From positions 1 through 59,962 of the forward strand of contig NZ_KB893271.1 in assembly GCF_000374065.1 (NCBI RefSeq): a stretch of 59,962 nucleotides of DNA, read 5' to 3'. The DNA is from Spirosoma luteum DSM 19990 (GTDB lineage: Bacteria > Bacteroidota > Bacteroidia > Cytophagales > Spirosomataceae). How positions within the stretch are numbered: the stretch's first letter is position 1; each line of letters opens with the position of its first letter. A program made the translations under genes and the position numbers. The notes under the pieces were generated by a model. That model ran no database searches. It was not told the origin of the DNA and saw only the letters and a program-made list of their open reading frames with translations. Below, piece after piece: positions 53,567-59,962 of this stretch.

Positions 53567-53869
53567 ACTCGCTGGAGTTGGTCCAATCTTCTGACTTGCT
53601 ATATTTACATTACTGAAAGTCAACCTACATACCGCCGACCTTTATTAAAAGCACTTATCAAGTAAGATCAGGTGTTTTTGATATGCTCTGATTCCCTTAC
53701 TACAGAGCAATAAACTCATTGTTTTCCTTCGATGAGTGTCAGGTCAATTCTAGTCAATTTACTTCTTTGTACCGATGGAAATTCTATCGCATGTTCACTA
53801 TGCTTTCGCGTAGTGCAGACGCTGTACATGCCAATCAATTATTCAGGAGACTTTCACATAAGCTATATC

Positions 53870-54610
53870 ATGCAGCAGGAATCAATAAATAAAGCCATCA
53901 TTCGTGATTTTTACCGGCGGGCCGTAGGTCAGGGTGATCTGGCATTTGCCGAAGAAGTTATTGCAGACGATTACAAGCAGCATAGTTCATCGGTTAACCC
54001 CGGAAAAGCAGGGTTGATGGAGGCTCTTGCTTATATGAAACAACTACCGAAACAGGATACTACAGCCAAACCCTTCCTGCGACTCATTGCCGAAAGTAAT
54101 TACGTAGTTACGAATATGTCCTTTAACTGGGGTGGTCAACAGAAAGTGGTTGTAGATCTATTCCGGTTCGAGGACGGGAAAGTTGCCGAGCATTGGGATG
54201 CCATACAGGATCAACCCGAATTAACGGTTAATAATAACAGCATGATGGATGGGCCACCGCCTATCGAAGATGCTGAACAGACCCTTGTTAACAAGAAACT
54301 GGTCAGTGCTTTTTACGAACAGGTTTTCATTAATCATGACACAAGTGCCTGCTATAACTTTGTGGCGACCGATTTGATCCAGCATATTCCCGAGATTGAT
54401 AATGGCCTTATCGAACTAATGGATTATTTGCGGCAGCAGCCCAATCAATGGTCTATCGAGAAAGTACACCGAATTATTGGTGAGGGGAATTTTGTTATTG
54501 TACAATCGTCGGGGTATTGGGAGCAGAAACCAGCCATGTTTTATGATGTAATTCGACTGAATGACGGGAAAATAGTTGAGCAGTGGGGCGTTCGACAACT
54601 TATTGGGTAA
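53870..54610 (+). CDS. Protein of two SnoaL-like (NTF2-fold) domains
   Basis: About 246 residues. Two homologous halves are seen: INKAIIRDFYRRAVGQGDL through VVDLFRFEDGKVAEHWDAIQ, and VNKKLVSAFYEQVFINHDT through YDVIRLNDGKIVEQWGVRQL. Each is a SnoaL-like polyketide cyclase/hydrolase-type domain. ATG 53870 is preferred; ATGs at 53828 and 53732 are in frame, but promoter-like sequence lies between 53732 and 53800. No known role. It ends in a palindrome shared with the convergent sbcC gene. Confidence 0.82.
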   Translation: MQQESINKAIIRDFYRRAVGQGDLAFAEEVIADDYKQHSSSVNPGKAGLMEALAYMKQLPKQDTTAKPFLRLIAESNYVVTNMSFNWGGQQKVVVDLFRFEDGKVAEHWDAIQDQPELTVNNNSMMDGPPPIEDAEQTLVNKKLVSAFYEQVFINHDTSACYNFVATDLIQHIPEIDNGLIELMDYLRQQPNQWSIEKVHRIIGEGNFVIVQSSGYWEQKPAMFYDVIRLNDGKIVEQWGVRQLIG

Positions 54611-54664
54611 CCTTCTCTATCACACCGGAATGCGACATGTGCTCCGGTGTGATAGAGAAGGTTA
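54608..54664. terminator. Palindrome spanning the stop codons of two convergent genes
   Basis: Perfect 22-bp arms (54608-54629 and 54643-54664) flank a 13-base loop. The left arm starts with the TAA of the SnoaL-like gene and the right arm ends with the TAA of sbcC on the other strand. No T run follows, so it works as a hairpin that protects or terminates both transcripts. Confidence 0.8.
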
Positions 54665-57600
54665 TTCTTCCCAGCTTTTTATAATACGACTGCCGTTCTC
54701 GGTGTTTTCGGCCCGGATGTAGTTGTCGACTTCGTGCTGTAACTCTTCCACATGCGATATTATACCGACTACGCGGTTCTCGGTCCGGAGGGCTTTCAGG
54801 GTTTTAAAAACGGTTTGCAAGGCGTCTTTGTCGAGCGTACCGAAGCCCTCATCCAGAAAGAACAGGTTCTGCTTCGCTCTTGTCAGATGCTGGATGTTAT
54901 CGGATAAAGCCAGTGCCAGCGACAACGCTGCCTGAAATGTTTGCCCCCCCGATAGTGTTTTGACGCTTCGCACCTCCCCACCGTTCATAAAATCACGTAC
55001 CTGAAACCCGTTTCTATCGTCTAATTCGAGTTTGAGCTGGTTGTTGGTGAGTCTGAAGAAGCGATCATTGGCCGATTGGCACAGGTTATTTAGGTATACG
55101 GAGGAAACGTAATCAACGAAGCCCTGCTTTCGAAACAGGTTTTCCATCTCTTTCAAATCCTGTCGTCGAAGGTCAAGTTCGTCATACCGTTTCTGGTGTT
55201 TCTGCTTCTCGATCCATTGTTTTTCCAGCGTTTCCAGCCTATTGGCGGCTTTGCCTAAGTCTTTATTCAGTTCATCCTTCTCCGCCCGAACTCCTCTCAA
55301 TTCTTCCTGAACCGCATTCAACTCAGCCAGGTCGAAGGGTTGCTCAGCTAGCTCAGTCTCCAGGCTGGAAACCTGATTCTGGAGATTCTTTAGTTTGTCA
55401 TAGTAGCTATCTACGCGCTTTTTTCCGTCTTCAACATCAAACCCAGCCCGCAAAATTTGCTCGACCTGCTCCCGGATTAGCCCTGCATCGGCCAGATTTT
55501 TTGTCAAAATGATTTCTTCATTTGCTCGTTCATTGGCCAAATCAGCCAACTGCTTCGTCAACTGATCGACCTGCCCCCGGAATGTAATCTCATCTTTCTC
55601 GGCTTCGTTCTTCCGCTTCTCTACCTCATCGAACGTCGTTTTAGTCTGGTCGTATTGTTTCTCCAGTGACTCCCGTAGGTCGGCTATGTGTTTCAGATTC
55701 CAGTTGGCAACCTCGGTCAGTGGGTAATGTTGCAGGGATTCGATCTGCGAACTAATGTGTTTCTTACGCTCGGCTATTGTTGCTTCGATACCGCTTATTT
55801 CCTTTCCCTGCTGGTTATACAGGTCTTCCGCTTTGTCGATTTGTACCGTCAATTCCTGAACGACTTCCTGCGCTTTGGCTAATCGTTTCTTCTGGTCATT
55901 TTCCTGGTTAATCGCTTCGGCCACGTTGCCCTCATTCTCTTTGGAGAACTCCGGCCATACGAACGTATCTTCGTGAGCCGTGAGTTGCTCAATCACTTCA
56001 CCCCGTTCACGAATCAGTCGTTTACCATTTTCGTGAACACCACGCAGTTCAGTTTCCAGCCCTTTCACCGTTAGCCGAAGTGATGTCATCTCCTTTATCC
56101 GCTGCTTTACTTTCTGTAGTGCCTGCTCACTTTTCAATACGGCATCGCCAATGGCCGTATAATCCTGTTTTTGGGGATGATGCACTGAGCCGCATAACGG
56201 GCATGGCTTCCCATCGGTCAGCGAGTCGGCGTAGCGCTGCAATTCGTTCGTCAACAGCGTTTGTTGATGAATAAACGCCCGTTCCTGCTCAATTTTTTCC
56301 AACTGAGAAAGTGCCTCGGCTATGGTATCGGGTAGTACTTTGAGCGCCAGGTCTACCCATTCGGGGGGAAACCCGATTAGGGCGTCTTTTTTTCGTTGTT
56401 TAACCGAATCAAGGCTCTTCTCATACTGCTCAATCTGTGTTTGCAGGTCATCGGCCTGCTTTTTCATCGGCTTGTATAATCCAAACCAGTGCCTTACTGC
56501 ATAGAGTCGCTCCAGATTCGAGTTACGTTCTACTAGCGTATCGATTGTGGTCTGATGTACTTGCCGGTCTGCCTTTCGCTCATCGATACCCGCCTTTTGG
56601 CTACCAAGGCGTGCTGTTAAATTAATAAGGTTTCGATTTTGCTGGTCTACCGATTCCTGGGATAGTCTGATTGTTTGAACGGTGTCCAGTTCATCGATCT
56701 GGTCCTGTAACTTTTCCCGATTCTCATAAGCCAGCTTCGCTGACGTATAACTTCGTTGTAAATCCGGTAGCCGACTCACTACAGTTGTAAGCAAACGCTG
56801 GGCCTTCTGCTGCTCTCCAGTAAGGCCATCGTATTTATTTGTCAACTTACCAAGAGCCGTCAAACTCGAATCAAACAGTAATCGACACTGCTCGTATTGA
56901 GTAATATCCTGTTGTATTTTCTGGTACGTCGGCTCCTGCGCTTCCCACTGTACCAAATCGATTCGGGCCGTAGCTAACGTTTCACTCTGTTTTTTTAATA
57001 ATAGCAGTAGTTTCTCGACCGGTTCCAACTGGCTAATATGACCGGCCCGTTCGGCCACCGACTTCCGAATGGTAGCCACGTCAAGCTGAGCCTGTTCGAT
57101 AACCTCCGGGGTTACCTCGTCCAGGGAGGCCATTAAACCGCTTAATTTGGAAAACTCATCGTCGTTGGCTTTACTCAACTTCCCAACCCGCCCCGCCAAA
57201 TCATACTGATCCAGTTTGAACAACTGGTTCATCATTTTGGTCCTGTCCGTTGCACTCAGTTCCAGAAACTCCCGAAACTGATTTTGGGGGATGATGATTG
57301 TCCGTTTGAAATTTTCGTAGTCCAGTCCCAGAATCTGCTTCGATAAGACCGAAACATCATCTTTTTCGTTGCCAATCGGGGTCCAGTCATCTCCTTCCCA
57401 TTTAAACATACGCCGTTCACCCGGACCAATTTCGTGGTGTTTCCTGGCGTGCCGCTTCGCTTCGTAAACGAATTTGTACAATTGCTCGTCGGGACCTGCC
57501 TGAAACTCAAAGTCGATAATCAAGTGCTTCGACTTCAAATTCATCATATTATACAGGAGTTTGTCCTGGGTATTCAATCGCTCCGTCTTTCCGTACAAGG

Positions 57601-57751
57601 CAAAGCTGATAGCTTCCAGCAAGGAGGTTTTGCCACTGCCCACCTTACCAAAAATCCCAAATACACTCGATGCAACTAACTGGCGAAAATCAATTTCCTG
57701 TAACTCCTGATACGAATAGAGGCCCTGAATGGACAGCTTAATAGGGATCAT
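54662..57751 (-). CDS. sbcC: SbcC-type exonuclease subunit (SMC-like ATPase)
   Basis: A 1029-residue protein of the Rad50/SbcC family, which with SbcD cuts DNA hairpins and ends. Walker A GKVGSGKT is at about residues 35-42, the zinc hook CPLC at Cys517 and Cys520 lies between two long coiled coils, the signature motif is VKTLSGGQTFQAALSLALA and Walker B is NLFFLDEGFGTLD. The length is normal. ATG overlaps the sbcD stop by four bases, showing translational coupling. Confidence 0.95.
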   Translation of the reverse strand: MIPIKLSIQGLYSYQELQEIDFRQLVASSVFGIFGKVGSGKTSLLEAISFALYGKTERLNTQDKLLYNMMNLKSKHLIIDFEFQAGPDEQLYKFVYEAKRHARKHHEIGPGERRMFKWEGDDWTPIGNEKDDVSVLSKQILGLDYENFKRTIIIPQNQFREFLELSATDRTKMMNQLFKLDQYDLAGRVGKLSKANDDEFSKLSGLMASLDEVTPEVIEQAQLDVATIRKSVAERAGHISQLEPVEKLLLLLKKQSETLATARIDLVQWEAQEPTYQKIQQDITQYEQCRLLFDSSLTALGKLTNKYDGLTGEQQKAQRLLTTVVSRLPDLQRSYTSAKLAYENREKLQDQIDELDTVQTIRLSQESVDQQNRNLINLTARLGSQKAGIDERKADRQVHQTTIDTLVERNSNLERLYAVRHWFGLYKPMKKQADDLQTQIEQYEKSLDSVKQRKKDALIGFPPEWVDLALKVLPDTIAEALSQLEKIEQERAFIHQQTLLTNELQRYADSLTDGKPCPLCGSVHHPQKQDYTAIGDAVLKSEQALQKVKQRIKEMTSLRLTVKGLETELRGVHENGKRLIRERGEVIEQLTAHEDTFVWPEFSKENEGNVAEAINQENDQKKRLAKAQEVVQELTVQIDKAEDLYNQQGKEISGIEATIAERKKHISSQIESLQHYPLTEVANWNLKHIADLRESLEKQYDQTKTTFDEVEKRKNEAEKDEITFRGQVDQLTKQLADLANERANEEIILTKNLADAGLIREQVEQILRAGFDVEDGKKRVDSYYDKLKNLQNQVSSLETELAEQPFDLAELNAVQEELRGVRAEKDELNKDLGKAANRLETLEKQWIEKQKHQKRYDELDLRRQDLKEMENLFRKQGFVDYVSSVYLNNLCQSANDRFFRLTNNQLKLELDDRNGFQVRDFMNGGEVRSVKTLSGGQTFQAALSLALALSDNIQHLTRAKQNLFFLDEGFGTLDKDALQTVFKTLKALRTENRVVGIISHVEELQHEVDNYIRAENTENGSRIIKSWEE

Positions 57752-58980
57752 TCGGGGTCTGTGGCTAAAATCTCACTGAATAACTGGCGTAACCGCTCGT
57801 TCGGCTCCTGTCCTTTATTTCTGTTTTTGAAGTAGTCTGTAAACAGGGCCTCCATACTTTGCGATAAGTCAATGACTTTCGCAGGAAGCTCTTCAACCGC
57901 ATCGACATCCCGAATATCCGGAATGATACTCCCCGACGAAAGTGAATCATGCGCCTGAGAAAGCCGCCGGCGATCTTCCGATGTAAGGTAAGTGGGCGTT
58001 TGCAGGGTTATTTCCGGGTAACAGGTCGGGTTAGCGTTGAGCCATTCAACCGCATCGTCAACCCGCGTGAATTTCTTTCGAAGCAACCGCTTACCCGCTT
58101 GTAGCGGTACTGAGTTTATAGTTACGGTTTTCCCGGGTTCGGCATCAATCAACATAACATACTTCTGCTGGTCGGCTTCGGCAAAGCTATACGCCAGTGG
58201 GCTACTACTGTAAACTACCGGGCTGGGTCCTCCATTAATTTCCTGCTGCCTGTGCAAATGCCCCAATGCGGTGTACTGTATCTGAGGTGGAATCATGTCT
58301 GTATATACTACGGACGCACCACCAATTTGCAAAATACTTCGTTCGTCACCTGTTTCTTCGGGTTGTGAGCCGCCCCGTTTCATCACAAACAAGTGCGCCA
58401 CCAGTAAATTGACCCCCTGCTCATCCATATAGGCATCAGCCAGCGCAGCCCAATGAGCTTGTAAGGACCGGCGCATCTCGTCTTCAGCGTCCAAGAAGCC
58501 AAAGTAGGCCCGCATCCGGTTCTCATTGGCATACGGAGTTAGTATTAGTCGTACCGGAGCATCATGCTTAGGCAGTTGGATCTCTACAAATCCCGGAGCC
58601 GTTCGGACTATTTTGGCATCGCAGTTCAGCACGTGTGAACGAATCTCCGTCTTGGGAAAGCCAGCGAACACAATACCACACTCCCGACCGAAGTGGTCCT
58701 GGGCTTCGATGCGTTCTGGATTATCATGATTGCCAGCAATTGCTATCACCGGTCGGCTACCACCAAGAGCCAGCCGTTTAAGCGTACTATATAATAGGTC
58801 CTCTGCTTCGGCCGGCGGATTGAAGGTATCAAATAGATCCCCTGCCACTATAATCAGGTCCACCGATTCACGATCTGCTAGCTGTATTAGCTCTTCCAGT
58901 ACATCTTTTTGTTCCTGATGACGCTGAAAATCTTGTAACCTTTTGCCCAGATGCCAATCTGCGGTATGTAAAATCTTCAT
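57748..58980 (-). CDS. sbcD: SbcD-type exonuclease subunit (Mre11-like phosphoesterase)
   Basis: A 410-residue metallophosphoesterase. Metal-binding motifs are HTADWHLGKRL, IIVAGDLFDTFNP, AIAGNHDNPERI and YTALGHLHRQQ. ATG 58980 (MKILHTADW) matches the family start; the longer upstream frame to 59163 has no family match. It is the first gene of the sbcDC operon, divergent from the rRNA operon promoter region. Confidence 0.95.
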   Translation of the reverse strand: MKILHTADWHLGKRLQDFQRHQEQKDVLEELIQLADRESVDLIIVAGDLFDTFNPPAEAEDLLYSTLKRLALGGSRPVIAIAGNHDNPERIEAQDHFGRECGIVFAGFPKTEIRSHVLNCDAKIVRTAPGFVEIQLPKHDAPVRLILTPYANENRMRAYFGFLDAEDEMRRSLQAHWAALADAYMDEQGVNLLVAHLFVMKRGGSQPEETGDERSILQIGGASVVYTDMIPPQIQYTALGHLHRQQEINGGPSPVVYSSSPLAYSFAEADQQKYVMLIDAEPGKTVTINSVPLQAGKRLLRKKFTRVDDAVEWLNANPTCYPEITLQTPTYLTSEDRRRLSQAHDSLSSGSIIPDIRDVDAVEELPAKVIDLSQSMEALFTDYFKNRNKGQEPNERLRQLFSEILATDPE

Positions 58981-59214
58981 TTTAAGTAGCAATCTTCTTT
59001 CCAGAAATGGGTCTGGAAGGTAGATGCAATATACGCCCGACAAGCTGGAATAAGCGTTTTGATCAGAACAAGTTGCATGCATATTGCTATCAGAAAGCGC
59101 GTCTATGCACTGTCTAATAAAAAAGTTTAGCTTTTTTATTGCGGCTAAGTGGCCATTTATCAATCACTTACCGAATTATCTTTGGTATGGCTAAAATTAT
59201 TTTACGGCCTGGGC

Positions 59215-59245
59215 TTGACAAGAGTGGAAAGAGTGGGTATCTTTG
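59215..59245 (+). promoter_or_regulatory. rRNA promoter P1
   Basis: TTGACA (59215-59220) is 17 bases before TATCTTTG (59238-59245). The -7 box matches TAnnTTTG exactly and the upstream box fits the -33 region. Another TATCTTTG lies further left at 59177-59184 and may be a weaker start. Confidence 0.75.
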
Positions 59246-59357
59246 CACTCCAAAATCGAAAGAAACAGAGCTATGATAGATAAGCAACGGCTTGACTATC
59301 AATGAGTTGAAGGTAAGTGTCTGATGATCAGTATCGAAAATAAATCTTCACATTTAC

Positions 59358-59387
59358 TTGACAAACGAGAAATAAAGCCTACCTTTG
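59358..59387 (+). promoter_or_regulatory. rRNA promoter P2
   Basis: TTGACA (59358-59363), 16 bases, then TACCTTTG (59380-59387). Same layout as P3. Confidence 0.8.
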
Positions 59388-59498
59388 CATTCTGAAATCG
59401 GGGTAGGTAGGGGGAAATAGTCGGATAGTAGTCTGGCTATCAAGTAGTTAAGGGTAACAATCTGAGAATCAGTACCAAAAATAAATTTCAGATTTTGC

Positions 59499-59528
59499 TT
59501 GACATCCGGGAAACAAAGCGTACCTTTG
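59499..59528 (+). promoter_or_regulatory. rRNA promoter P3
   Basis: TTGACA (59499-59504), 16 bases, then TACCTTTG (59521-59528). Closest to the 16S gene, leaving a leader of about 170 bases. A boxA-like AGTTCTTTGACAAACG lies at 59605-59620. Confidence 0.85.
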
Positions 59529-59675
59529 CACTCCCAATCACAGAGAAACACAGAAACAACGGTTTCACTTTCTCACTTCGGGCCGGCCAACGGGCCACCC
59601 GAAAAGTTCTTTGACAAACGGACAGCACAACAAAAAACGCAACTTTGTGATTTCGATCACCGGTTGAACAACATA

Positions 59676-59695
59676 GTCCCGCTTTCGGGCGGGAC
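59676..59695 (+). other. rRNA leader hairpin
   Basis: A 7-bp stem (GTCCCGC and GCGGGAC) with a six-base loop sits about ten bases before the mature 16S start. Such a hairpin may help pre-rRNA processing or folding. Confidence 0.55.
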
Positions 59696-59705
59696 ACAAT
59701 TATTT

Positions 59706-59962
<257 letters not shown>

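Larger units (their letters stand above)
59294..59531 (+). repeat. Direct repeat carrying rRNA promoters P2 and P3
   Basis: Two copies of a roughly 97-bp unit start at 59294 and 59435. In both, the -7 box lies exactly 86 bases from the start of the unit, and blocks such as TCTGA-GATCAGTA and AAAATAAAT are shared. The period is 141 bp; P1 to P2 is 142 bp, so the promoter region grew by tandem duplication. Confidence 0.8.

Overview
The window reads as a chromosomal piece of a Bacteroidota bacterium, most likely order Cytophagales (Spirosoma-like; this is a judgement from gene style, not a search). Supporting signs are the partial 16S rRNA gene at the right edge, -7 promoter boxes of the TAnnTTTG type, weak Shine-Dalgarno sites, Bacteroidota-type SdhB/FrdB, NadE and UxaB proteins, and many exported DUF1080, ThuA, DUF1501 and PD40 proteins.

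Layout. 1-620: an IS200/IS605-type element (TnpA plus a row of hairpins), followed by an Hsp20 gene. 1.1-7.4 kb: housekeeping and accessory genes (TrpF-like protein, MFS exporter, secreted beta-propeller, glutamine-dependent NAD synthase, rifampin ADP-ribosyltransferase). 7.5-18.3 kb: a one-direction run of a DUF1549/DUF1553 c-type cytochrome lipoprotein, a DUF1501 protein, a ThuA-like protein, a Tat-exported Gfo/Idh/MocA oxidoreductase and a DUF2231/cytochrome/LRR membrane protein. It continues into a rhamnose-mutarotase-type protein and tagaturonate reductase, so it looks like an envelope oxidation module beside uronate/deoxysugar catabolism.

18.3-35.3 kb: mostly single genes. On the minus strand are a lipoprotein, an S9 peptidase, a thioredoxin-reductase-like flavoprotein behind a perfect 22-bp palindrome, an SRPBCC protein, a GH130 phosphorylase, isochorismate synthase, a DUF2071 protein, a DUF1080 protein and an unrecognised 202-residue protein. 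On the plus strand are two small very acidic proteins, CorA, two exported beta-propellers and an aldo/keto reductase.

35.7-50.4 kb: a signalling and envelope-sugar region. It holds a GH1-like protein, a soluble histidine kinase, two receiver proteins, a LytTR protein with a C-terminal receiver-like domain, a glycosyltransferase, a DUF72 protein, a cysteine hydrolase, UDP-galactopyranose mutase, a zinc alcohol dehydrogenase with a small membrane protein, and an orphan SdhB/FrdB. Intergenic spaces here are long (up to about 740 bp) and hold small ORFs and possible gene remnants.

50.8-59.9 kb: an ECF sigma factor behind a palindrome, a second Hsp20, hemC overlapping a GNAT gene, a double SnoaL protein, the sbcDC operon, and finally the rRNA operon promoter region. 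That region has three tandem promoter copies at a 141-142 bp period and a leader hairpin before the truncated 16S gene.

The best candidates for something little described are the 7.5-16.3 kb redox module, the LytTR-receiver protein with its kinase and receivers beside Glf and a glycosyltransferase, the acidic protein pair, and several palindromes placed exactly at starts or stops of genes.
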